The notes under the pieces: model-generated | Seen by the model: only the letters and a program-made list of their open reading frames with translations | Told to the model about the DNA's origin: nothing | Databases searched by the model: none | Translations under genes and position numbers: made by a program | Assembly: GCA_019136395.1 (NCBI GenBank) | Contig: JAGVUH010000691.1 | Span: 1 to 5,906 of the forward strand | From: Gammaproteobacteria bacterium | GTDB lineage: Bacteria; Pseudomonadota; Gammaproteobacteria; Chromatiales; Chromatiaceae | Length of the DNA: 5,906 nucleotides | Reading direction: 5' to 3' | Part shown: positions 1 to 5,410 of the stretch, one piece after another | Layout of the letters: every line of letters starts with the position of its first letter | Numbering within the stretch: position 1 is the first letter of the stretch

Positions 1-1071
1 GTCGGCGATGGTGATGGCCTGGAGCAGCATGGCCCCGGTGGGTTTGAGCAGGCGCCCGCACTGGCGGAAGTAGGTCTCCAGGTGACGGGCGCCGACGGCC
101 TCGATCATCTCGATGGAGACCAGCTTGTCGAACTGGCCCCGCTGGTCGCGGTAGTCGCGCAACTGGACCTCCACCCGGTCCGCCAGGCCGGCGGCGGCGG
201 CGCGCTGCCGCGCCAGCTCGGCCTGCTCACGCGACAGGGTCAGGGTGGTGACCTGGCAGCCGTAGCGGCCGGCGGCATGGAGGGCGAAGCCCCCCCAACC
301 AGTACCAATCTCCAGGACCTGGTCGCCAGGCCGGAGGTCCAGCTTCTGGCAGATACGCTCCAGCTTGGCGGTGGAGGCCTCGGCCAAACTCATCTCCGGG
401 CGCGTGAAGAGGGCGCTGGAGTACATCAGGGTCTCGTCCAGCCAAAGACGGTAGAAGTCGTTGCCCAGGTCGTAGTGGGCGGCGATGTTGCGGCGGCTGC
501 CGCGGCGGTTGTTGTCCCGGGCGCGGTGCAGCAGGGCGCGCAGGGGGGCGGAGAGGCGGGCGAAGCCCTCCTCCATGTCCATGAGCGCCGGGCGGTTGCG
601 CAGCAGCAACTGGACCAGGCCGGTGAGGTCCTCGCACTCCCAATGGCCGTCCATGAAGGCCTCCCCGGCGCCGACGGTACCGCCGAAGGCCATGGCCGGC
701 CAGAAGGCGGGGTCCCGGACCTCCACCACGATGAGGGGCTCGCCCTGGCCGAAGCACCAGTGGCTGACGCCCTCCCGGACCAGCAACCGTCCGCTACCGC
801 AGGCGCCGGCGCCGGGCCGATCTGGGTGCGATCCGGTGACCGCGGCAACTGGGAGCTGGATATCAGCCAGATCGGTCCCCGTGTCGACACCGGGTTCGGC
901 ACCAAAGTGGGCATCCGCATCGATGGCTGGGGCGGCACCCTGCGCCACGCCAGTACCCAGGCGGGCGAGCTTGGCGAGCACCAGCTTGCGGGCCAGCGTT
1001 TGAAGGGGCCTGGCCCGGCGCGGCGCGGCCAGGTTCAGGGGGAGGGTGGCGGTGAGGGTCTCGTCACTCAT
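1..1071 (-). CDS. Cfa-like SAM-dependent fatty-acyl methyltransferase, C-terminus beyond window
   Basis: The frame starts at ATG 1071 (MSDETLTATLPLNL), four bases after the DUF1365 stop, and stays open to base 1, giving 357 residues; family members usually run past 400, so about 50-70 are missing. Family blocks are VEVRDPAFWPAMAFGGTVGAGEAFMDGHWE (about 117-146), NIAAHYDLGNDFYRLWLDETLMYSSALF (about 195-222), the SAM loop VLEIGTGWGGFALHAA (252-267), VTTLTLSREQAELA and SIEMIEAVGARHLETYF (319-335). The product at the edge is LLQAITIAD. It should transfer a one-carbon unit from SAM to the double bond of membrane phospholipid acyl chains, making a cyclopropane or a methylated chain as in UfaM-like enzymes. 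The YSS at 217-219 stands where I recall classical Cfa having a Cys (YSC). Residues about 40-93 look like an insert lacking family similarity, with unusual codon use. Confidence 0.88.
   Translation of the reverse strand, partial: MSDETLTATLPLNLAAPRRARPLQTLARKLVLAKLARLGTGVAQGAAPAIDADAHFGAEPGVDTGTDLADIQLPVAAVTGSHPDRPGAGACGSGRLLVREGVSHWCFGQGEPLIVVEVRDPAFWPAMAFGGTVGAGEAFMDGHWECEDLTGLVQLLLRNRPALMDMEEGFARLSAPLRALLHRARDNNRRGSRRNIAAHYDLGNDFYRLWLDETLMYSSALFTRPEMSLAEASTAKLERICQKLDLRPGDQVLEIGTGWGGFALHAAGRYGCQVTTLTLSREQAELARQRAAAAGLADRVEVQLRDYRDQRGQFDKLVSIEMIEAVGARHLETYFRQCGRLLKPTGAMLLQAITIAD
793..951. other. Atypical insert within the Cfa-like gene (about residues 41-93)
   Basis: In related proteins a short link joins the N-terminal helix (KLVLAKLARLG here) to the strand GRLLVREGVSHWCFG. 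Here about 53 Ala/Gly/Asp/Pro-rich residues intervene. By my hand count, third codon positions are A or T in roughly a third of the sense codons of this stretch, against very few in the rest of the gene. Read on the plus strand in the frame giving GPIWVRSGDRGNWELDISQI, A or T third positions fall to roughly a sixth. This suggests foreign DNA joined in reverse orientation. The boundaries are approximate. Confidence 0.4.
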
Positions 1072-1075
1072 GGGC

Positions 1076-1888
1076 TTACGCCTGGCCAGGCGCCTCCTTC
1101 GGGGGGTCGGGGGGCGGGTGCTCGATAAATGGCACGCCCTTGAGCCAGAGCTTGAGGGCCTGCCAGTGAATGTTGAAGATGACCTGGAGGGTCATGGCCG
1201 GGTAACGCCACAGGACCCGGACCAGGCTGGGGCCGTCGATCTCCCGCCGCGCCAGGACCAGGGTGGCGTCGAGGATGTTCTCGCCGCCGCGCAGGTCGTC
1301 CATGTGCACGGTCAGGCGCTCCCCGGGCAGGTTCAGGTGCCAGTGGTACTCCATGTCTATGGGCAGGAAGGGCGAGACGTGCATGGCCTTGGGGAAGCGA
1401 AATTGCGGCTTCTCCGGTCGCCCCAGGTTGGCCTCCAGGGGCAGGACATAGTGGATGCGCTCGCCCCAGGGGGTGTTGGTCACCTCACCGACCACCGCCT
1501 CCAGGGTCTGGCCGTCGGCGCCGTAACAGTAATAGAGGCTGATGGAGTTGAAGCAATAGCCGAAGTAGCGGGGATTGGTAAGTATTCGCACCGGCCCCGC
1601 TGGGCGCCGGCCGGTCTTCTCCGCCACGATGCGGCGCATGGCCTCGTCCAGGGGCAGGGTCGGGTCGCCGCCATAGTCGGCGCGGCGGAACCAGACCAGA
1701 TTGGGGCGGCGGGTGGACCAGAACCAGCGCCCGGCGAAGACCCGGTCCAGTTCACTTAGGTCTAGCCAGAGCATGAAGAGGGGATAGCGGAATTCGTGCC
1801 GTTTGGGGGTGTAACGGCGGTGCCGCAGCCAGCCTTCATAAAGGCAGCTTTGCAAGGGCTGGTCAAGCGGGTTGGTCATCGGCGCCAT
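1076..1888 (-). CDS. DUF1365 domain protein, lipid-modification operon member
   Basis: A 270-residue protein, the usual DUF1365 length. Conserved blocks in order are [19 protein letters not shown] (about 15-33) with [13 protein letters not shown], then [10 protein letters not shown], then the diagnostic [18 protein letters not shown] (about 105-122). These are followed by [34 protein letters not shown] and the C-terminal [30 protein letters not shown]. No signal peptide or transmembrane segment is obvious; membrane association is possible through the C-terminal amphipathic region. The biochemical role of DUF1365 is not settled; it nearly always sits between a flavin amine oxidase and a Cfa-like gene, as here. 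Two starts are possible, ATG 1888 (MAPMTN) and ATG 1879 (MTNPLD); neither has a strong ribosome binding site. It ends with TAA four bases before the next ATG, implying coupling with the methyltransferase. Confidence 0.88.
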   Translation of the reverse strand: MAPMTNPLDQPLQSCLYEGWLRHRRYTPKRHEFRYPLFMLWLDLSELDRVFAGRWFWSTRRPNLVWFRRADYGGDPTLPLDEAMRRIVAEKTGRRPAGPVRILTNPRYFGYCFNSISLYYCYGADGQTLEAVVGEVTNTPWGERIHYVLPLEANLGRPEKPQFRFPKAMHVSPFLPIDMEYHWHLNLPGERLTVHMDDLRGGENILDATLVLARREIDGPSLVRVLWRYPAMTLQVIFNIHWQALKLWLKGVPFIEHPPPDPPKEAPGQA

Positions 1889-2062
1889 GCCACGTAACCG
1901 TCCAGGCCCCCTCTCCCAAACCCTCCCCCAACCGGGGGGAAGGAGTAAGAAAACCAGCGGCTTGCGTTACCGCAGCCTCCCAGGGTGCGATGGTTCCGAA
2001 TGAATACCATGTCGCTATCTTCGCTCTTCGATTTACGCTTTGCGGTCTGCGGTCTGGGTTCT
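1889..2062. other. 174-bp intergenic gap, the only sizeable one in the window
   Basis: No coding sequence is convincing here. The half next to the FAD gene (about 1985-2062) is less GC-rich than the rest and contains a 7-bp direct repeat (GCGGTCT twice, 2042-2055). The half next to DUF1365 has the C-rich/G-rich tract described separately, plus a short CCCCC-AACC-GGGGG hairpin at 1925-1938. I searched the minus strand for a clear sigma-70 or RpoE-type promoter and found none I would defend. The gap could still hold a promoter for the last two genes. Confidence 0.6.
1907..1929 (-). other. Putative G-quadruplex motif in the leader of the DUF1365 gene
   Basis: On the coding strand four G-runs occur in order: GGGGG, GGG, GGG, GGGGG, separated by loops A, TTT and AGA. 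This fits the canonical pattern of four runs of at least three G with loops of one to seven bases. It begins about 19-41 bases before the DUF1365 start, so it would be present in the mRNA if transcribed through. It may belong to a common C/G-rich intergenic repeat type. Confidence 0.6.
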
Positions 2063-3382
2063 TCAGTGCGCCACCGGCAGCGGATGCCCGGAGGGACCCT
2101 GCCCGCTGGTAAGCGGGAGGGGGCCCGGCGGCAGGCCGAAATCGGCGCGGAAATGGCCCAGGGCCTCCAGGGCGCTGACCAGACCGTCCTCGTGGAAGCC
2201 ATTGCGCCAGTAGGCGCCACAGTAATAGGTGCGGCGGGGGCCGTTGATCTCGCGCTGGCGGGTCTGGGCGGCAGCGCCCTCCAGGGTGAAGAGGGGGTGA
2301 TGGTAGGTCACGCGGGCCAGCACCCGGGCCGGGTCGACGCGCTCACTGGCATTGAGGGTGACGCAGAGGGTCTCCGGGGCGTCCAGGCTCTGGAGATGGG
2401 TCATGTCATAGGTCAGGGCCAGGCGGCCGCCGGGGCCTTCGGGCATAAGGTAATTCCAGGAGGCCCAGGCCAGGGGTCGCCGCGGCAGCAGGCGGGTGTC
2501 GGTGTGCAGCACCGCCTCGTTGAGATGGTAGGGGATGGCGCCCAGGACCTGGGTCTCCGCTGGGCTGGGGTCCGCCAGCAGGGCCAGGGCCTGGTCGCTG
2601 TGGCAGGCGAGGAAGACGGCGTCGAAGTCCTCCCGTCCGCCCGCCGCACTGTGCAGGCTCACCCCTTCGTCCCGACGCTCGATCCGCGTCACCGGGCAGT
2701 TCAGACGCACCCGCTCGCGGAAGGGGGCGATGAGCTTGTCCACGTAGGCCCGGGAGCCGCCCTTGATCACCCGCCAGACGGGGCGGTCTTTGACGGCCAG
2801 CAGGCCGTGATTCAGAAAGAAGCGGACGAAGAAGCGCGCCGGGAAGCCGAGCATCCGCTCCGGGTCGGTGGACCAGATGGCGGCGCCCATGGGCAGGATG
2901 TAATAGTCGCGGAAGAGGCGACCATAGCCCCCGGCGGTGAGGAAGTCGCCGAGGCCGACCTCGTTGCCCTCTTCCGCCAGCAGCTTGGGGGCCTCGCGAT
3001 TGAAGCGCAGGATGTCCCACAGCATGCCCCAGAACCGGGGGTTCACCAGGTTGGCGCGCTGGGCGAAGAGGCTGTTGAAGGTGGCGCCGTTGTACTCCAG
3101 GCCGGTGCGGCCGCAGGAGACGCTGAAACTCATGTCGCTGGCCTGGCTCTCCGCCCCCAACTCGTCCAGCAGGGCGATGAAGTTGGGATAGGTCCAGTCG
3201 TTGAAGACGATGAAGCCGGAGTCCACGGCGTAGTCGCGCCCGCCCAGGCTGATCGGGTGGGTGTTGACGTGGCCGCCGACGTGGCCACCGGCCTCGAAGA
3301 GGGTGATGTCATGACCTTCACGATGCAGGTGATGGGAGGCGCCCAGACCGGCGATACCGCTGCCGACGATGGCAATCCTCAC
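2063..3382 (-). CDS. FAD-dependent amine oxidase/desaturase-like protein (COG2907 type)
   Basis: A 439-residue flavoprotein that is complete at both ends. The N-terminal Rossmann motif is MRIAIVGSGIAGLGASHHL (G7, G9, G12) followed by the ribose-binding acid E30 in LFEAGGHVGGHV, as in amine oxidases and phytoene-desaturase-like enzymes. Family features include VDSGFIVFNDWTYPNFIALL (about 53-72), MGAAIWSTDPERMLGFPARF, GGSRAYVDKL, the substrate-domain strand AVFLACHSDQAL and the closing FAD-contact motif YCGAYWRNGFHEDGLVSALE (about 387-406). The start is GTG 3382, with GGGAGG seven bases upstream and a four-base overlap with the lipocalin stop. Homologues sit next to DUF1365 and Cfa-like genes, and in Rhodobacter-type singlet-oxygen regulons they are tied to modified or furan fatty acids. 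Oxidation or desaturation of a methylated acyl chain is therefore the favoured inference. The last 18 residues (from about PLPLTSGQ) look like a variable tail. Confidence 0.9.
   Translation of the reverse strand: MRIAIVGSGIAGLGASHHLHREGHDITLFEAGGHVGGHVNTHPISLGGRDYAVDSGFIVFNDWTYPNFIALLDELGAESQASDMSFSVSCGRTGLEYNGATFNSLFAQRANLVNPRFWGMLWDILRFNREAPKLLAEEGNEVGLGDFLTAGGYGRLFRDYYILPMGAAIWSTDPERMLGFPARFFVRFFLNHGLLAVKDRPVWRVIKGGSRAYVDKLIAPFRERVRLNCPVTRIERRDEGVSLHSAAGGREDFDAVFLACHSDQALALLADPSPAETQVLGAIPYHLNEAVLHTDTRLLPRRPLAWASWNYLMPEGPGGRLALTYDMTHLQSLDAPETLCVTLNASERVDPARVLARVTYHHPLFTLEGAAAQTRQREINGPRRTYYCGAYWRNGFHEDGLVSALEALGHFRADFGLPPGPLPLTSGQGPSGHPLPVAH
2097..2121. repeat. GC-rich hairpin at the 3' end of the FAD gene
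   Basis: CCCGCT (2102-2107) pairs with AGCGGG (2112-2117) around the loop GGTA. With a one-base bulge, CCCT (2097-2100) can pair with AGGG (2118-2121). It lies inside the last codons of the FAD gene, ahead of the 174-bp gap. No T-run follows on the minus strand, so termination is not supported; 3'-end protection or processing is possible. Confidence 0.4.
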
Positions 3383-3912
3383 GGCTTGGCCTCCCAGCGC
3401 TGGGGTACCTCGCGCACCTGGGACAGGTCATAGCCCAGGGCTTGGAGGTGTTCGTTCACCGCTTGGCGTTCCGCCCCGGTGATCTGAGGGGTCCGAGCCA
3501 TCACCCAGACATAATCCCGTTTCTCACGGGAGATGACGGTAATGCCATAGTCCGGGGTCAGGTAGCTGATACGGAAATCGGCCTTGAAGGGCCAAAGAAA
3601 TTGCATGCCCCAGATGGCGTTGCTCTTAGTGTCGGTGACAAAACCGGTGGGGTGCATCTCCTTGTGCTCACCATCGAAACCACCCTCGCGGAAGGTGAAT
3701 GTGGTGGCGATGGTGCCATCGGGGTTCAGGGCGTAGGACTCGATGGCATTCCAGGCGTTACGTTCCGGCCAGGTGGGAATGTGCGCGATGACATACCAGT
3801 CGCCCATGAAACGGTCGAGGTCCACCCGCGGCACGGTGGCCAGGGGCGGCAGGGAGGCGGATTGGCAGCCGGCGAGCAGGCCGAGGCTGAGGAGGCACAG
3901 GAGGCGTTTCAT
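3379..3912 (-). CDS. blc: Outer-membrane lipocalin, Blc/apolipoprotein D type
   Basis: A 177-residue lipoprotein close to the usual Blc length. The start at ATG 3912 gives a clean type II signal peptide, MKRLLCLLSLGLLAGC, with lipobox L13-A14-G15-C16; the residues after Cys are Gln-Ser, consistent with outer-membrane sorting. The frame is open further upstream, but that extension reads through the palindromic element and would bury the signal peptide. An AGGA lies about 11 bases before the ATG. Mature protein hallmarks are VDLDRFMGDWYVIAHIPTWPER (the lipocalin G-x-W motif, G37-W39), YALNPDGTIATTFTFREGGF, then MQFLWPFKADFRISYL and RDYVWVMARTP, which are the later barrel strands of the Blc family, followed by the C-terminal helix. 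Lipocalins of this type bind fatty acids and lysophospholipids, so the likely role is carriage or storage of modified acyl chains at the outer membrane. The stop overlaps the next gene's GTG by four bases. Confidence 0.92.
   Translation of the reverse strand: MKRLLCLLSLGLLAGCQSASLPPLATVPRVDLDRFMGDWYVIAHIPTWPERNAWNAIESYALNPDGTIATTFTFREGGFDGEHKEMHPTGFVTDTKSNAIWGMQFLWPFKADFRISYLTPDYGITVISREKRDYVWVMARTPQITGAERQAVNEHLQALGYDLSQVREVPQRWEAKP
3390..3395 (-). promoter_or_regulatory. Ribosome binding site for the GTG start of the FAD protein
   Basis: GGGAGG on the minus strand lies seven bases before GTG 3382. It supports a non-ATG start that overlaps the lipocalin stop codon (GTGA). Confidence 0.65.
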
Positions 3913-3934
3913 CGGGATGTTCTTCCTAATCCAA

Positions 3935-4912
3935 TCAATTGCTGGGTTTCCCGGGTCGGGTGGTGTCTGGCGGGGGACGCCGTGAATCCGTCCCTGGAGG
4001 CTTGACGACCGCATCCCTGCGGTCGACACCCCCGCCAGGCACCCCCCGACCCTCCTCATTGGCACCAGCACTCGGTGGCGCCTTGGGAAGCGGGCCTTCG
4101 ACGATGGCCGCAACGGCGGGAGCCGTACGGGGAGGCCAGGGGAAGAAGGCGCTGGTGCGGGCGATATAGTCGCTGTAGGCGGGGCGACGCTGGCCGATGT
4201 CCTGCTCCAGGAGGGCGACGCCGGAGACCTTGAGCAGCAGAAAGGTCATGAGCAGGGGCGAAACGAGAGTCCAGGCGCCACCGGCGGCCAGGGCCAGGAG
4301 CCAGACGCCCCACCAGATGCAGAACTCCCCGAAGTAGTTGGGGTGACGGCTGAAGCGCCACAGCCCCTGGTCCATGACCCGGCCGGCGTTGACCGGATTG
4401 GCCTTGAAGCGGGCGAGTTGCTGGTCCGCGACGGCCTCGAAGCCGATGCCAAAGAGCCAGAGGGCGACGCCGAGGGCATCGAGCCAGCCCAGGGGTGGGG
4501 TGCCGGCCAGGGCCGCCATCAGGGGCCAGGCGATGATCCAGGCCAGGACTGCCTGGAGGCCGAAGACCAGGTAGAGGCTCTTGAAGGCGAAGTGGGGCTG
4601 GTTGCGGGCGCGGATGGCCTGATAGCGGCGATCCTCTCCGTGCCCGTGGTTGCGCCAGGTGATGTAGCCGGAGAGGCGCAGCATCCACAGGCTGACCAGG
4701 AGCAGGACCAGGCCCTCGCGGGGGCCGGTCTGGGGGGCGGCCAGGGCGTAGGCCCAGGCGGCGAGGGCGATCATCACCCCCCAGAGGCTGTCGACGATGC
4801 TGACGTTTCGCAGGGGGATGCTCGCCAGCCAGGTAAGAACGGCTGCAACCCCCAGCAGGGCCAAGGCGAGGAAGCTGGTGTCCCAGGAAAAGGCATCCAT
4901 CAGGGGTTCCAT
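3935..4912 (-). CDS. DUF1295 integral membrane protein (steroid 5-alpha-reductase/ICMT-like)
   Basis: A 325-residue polytopic inner-membrane protein. Hydrophobic segments lie at about residues 12-32, 40-60, 66-82, 112-135, 143-160, 197-214 and 217-235. Family signatures are HGEDRRYQAIR (91-101) and GLWRFSRHPNYFGEFCIWWG (183-202); the latter is the conserved Arg-His-Pro-Asn-Tyr core near the cofactor site in steroid-reductase and isoprenylcysteine-methyltransferase-like folds. The reaction in bacteria is not established; reduction or methylation of a lipid is a family-level guess. ATG 4912 was chosen because it overlaps the preceding TGA and has GGAGGT 10 bases upstream; ATG 4900 is the alternative. 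The family usually ends just after the TSAFFPWPP motif (253-261 here), but this protein continues for about 64 Pro/Arg/Gly-rich residues. Roughly residues 287-320 of this tail are encoded by the inverted-repeat element at 3953-4052, so the tail is probably acquired and functionally dispensable. It ends 22 bases before the lipocalin start. Confidence 0.88.
   Translation of the reverse strand: MEPLMDAFSWDTSFLALALLGVAAVLTWLASIPLRNVSIVDSLWGVMIALAAWAYALAAPQTGPREGLVLLLVSLWMLRLSGYITWRNHGHGEDRRYQAIRARNQPHFAFKSLYLVFGLQAVLAWIIAWPLMAALAGTPPLGWLDALGVALWLFGIGFEAVADQQLARFKANPVNAGRVMDQGLWRFSRHPNYFGEFCIWWGVWLLALAAGGAWTLVSPLLMTFLLLKVSGVALLEQDIGQRRPAYSDYIARTSAFFPWPPRTAPAVAAIVEGPLPKAPPSAGANEEGRGVPGGGVDRRDAVVKPPGTDSRRPPPDTTRPGKPSN
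3953..4052. mobile_element. 100-bp palindromic MITE/REP-like element with 24-bp terminal inverted repeats
   Basis: The left end (3953-3976, beginning GGGTCGGGTGGTGTC) and the right end (4029-4052) are inverted copies matching at 22 of 24 positions, and the match stops abruptly outside both limits. Inside is a perfect 8-bp hairpin, CGACCGCA-TCCC-TGCGGTCG (4006-4025). A core at about 3977-4005, read on the minus strand, contains CCTCCAGGGACGGATTCACG, which resembles widespread gammaproteobacterial intergenic repeats as I remember them. There is no transposase gene, so it would be non-autonomous. I see no convincing target-site duplication. It overlaps the 3' end of the DUF1295 reading frame and lies just before the lipocalin gene, where it could form a strong RNA structure. 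Confidence 0.75.
4006..4025. repeat. Perfect 8-bp inverted repeat (hairpin) inside the palindromic element
   Basis: CGACCGCA and TGCGGTCG are separated by the 4-base loop TCCC. The stem is GC-rich with no T-run following on either strand, so it is not a standard intrinsic terminator. It may stabilise or slow decay of the operon mRNA upstream of the lipocalin gene. Confidence 0.8.
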
Positions 4913-4921
4913 CAGGGGTTC
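4896..4921. repeat. Perfect 12-bp tandem duplication covering a stop/start junction
   Basis: The plus-strand unit CATCAGGGGTTC occurs at 4898-4909 and again at 4910-4921, and the 12-base period continues two bases further to 4896. On the coding strand each unit contains GAACCCCTGATG, so the TGATG stop/start overlap between the DUF2878 gene and the DUF1295 gene is present twice. The duplication adds four residues (MEPL) to the DUF1295 N-terminus if the upstream ATG is used. Confidence 0.9.
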
Positions 4922-4922
4922 G

Positions 4923-4928
4923 ACCTCC
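4923..4928 (-). promoter_or_regulatory. Ribosome binding site deciding the DUF1295 start
   Basis: GGAGGT on the minus strand lies 10 bases before ATG 4912 and 22 bases before the alternative ATG 4900. The spacing favours ATG 4912, giving a start that overlaps the upstream stop (TGATG). Confidence 0.6.
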
Positions 4929-5187
4929 GGGCAAGGGTGGCGGCCAGGGCCAGGAGCAGCGGGGTCAGCAGTGCCCAGCCCAGGGCCAGGGTGATGAGCG
5001 CGGGCAGGGGTGTGATAAAGGTCATAGCCCCCAAACCGGCGCCGCCCCAGTAGGCCAGGGGCCCACAGACCAGCCCGAGCAGGGCGGCGAGCCAGGGACG
5101 GGTCTGGAGGCCCGCCAGGGACAGATTGAGGGTGGTGGCGAAATTGGCCCAGAGGGCAATCATCCACGCCGGCGGCAGGGCGGTGGT

Positions 5188-5211
5188 CGGGGCCGCGACC
5201 GGAGCCGCGAC
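5188..5211. repeat. 12-bp imperfect tandem repeat at the DUF2878 breakpoint
   Basis: Plus-strand CGGGGCCGCGAC (5188-5199) is followed directly by CGGAGCCGCGAC (5200-5211), matching at 11 of 12 positions. It lies inside the low-complexity stretch that joins the two out-of-frame halves of the DUF2878 gene. In the downstream frame it encodes the doubled PVAA. Replication slippage here could be connected with the deletion, but that is inference. Confidence 0.8.
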
Positions 5212-5410
5212 TGGGTCTGGCGGAGGGGGCGGACAAAGCCCAGGTGCCAGGCCAGGATCAGGGCGACGATCACCAGGCCGATCAGGGGGCGACCCTGGGC
5301 GGCGCTGAGCACCAGGGCCCACCAGCCGAGTTGGAACAAGGCCAGATTAAGGATCAAGCCCTGGGTCGAGCGTGCGCCCGGTACGGCTAAACGACTGGCG
5401 GCGCGCGCCG

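Noticed and set aside
82..1128. 348-codon open frame on the plus strand opposite the Cfa-like gene
   Set aside because: The whole frame is not a gene: the Cfa motifs are on the opposite strand. Only the stretch around 800-950 looks protein-like, and that is reported separately as a possible insert.
1924..1939. CCCCC-AACC-GGGGG hairpin as an intrinsic terminator
   Set aside because: The stem is short and no T-run follows on the minus strand, so it lacks the main feature of a terminator.
1985..3433. 482-codon open frame on the plus strand opposite the FAD gene
   Set aside because: It is antisense to a gene with clear FAD motifs and is rich in Gly/Ala/Val/Gln from reversed GC-rich codons. It shows no domain and no neighbouring plus-strand genes.
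3913..4113. Upstream extension of the lipocalin reading frame to ATG 4113
   Set aside because: It would bury the lipoprotein signal peptide behind 67 residues translated from the palindromic element and the DUF1295 tail.
4913..5236. Upstream extension of the DUF1295 frame to ATG 5236
   Set aside because: It has no hydrophobic or conserved content, is Pro/Arg/Gly-rich, and overlaps the C-terminal half of DUF2878, which does show family sequence.
5240..5355. TGATCC motifs on the minus strand resembling the -35 element of RpoE/ChrR promoters
   Set aside because: They lie inside DUF2878 coding sequence and I see no matching -10 element at a suitable distance, so chance occurrence is more likely.
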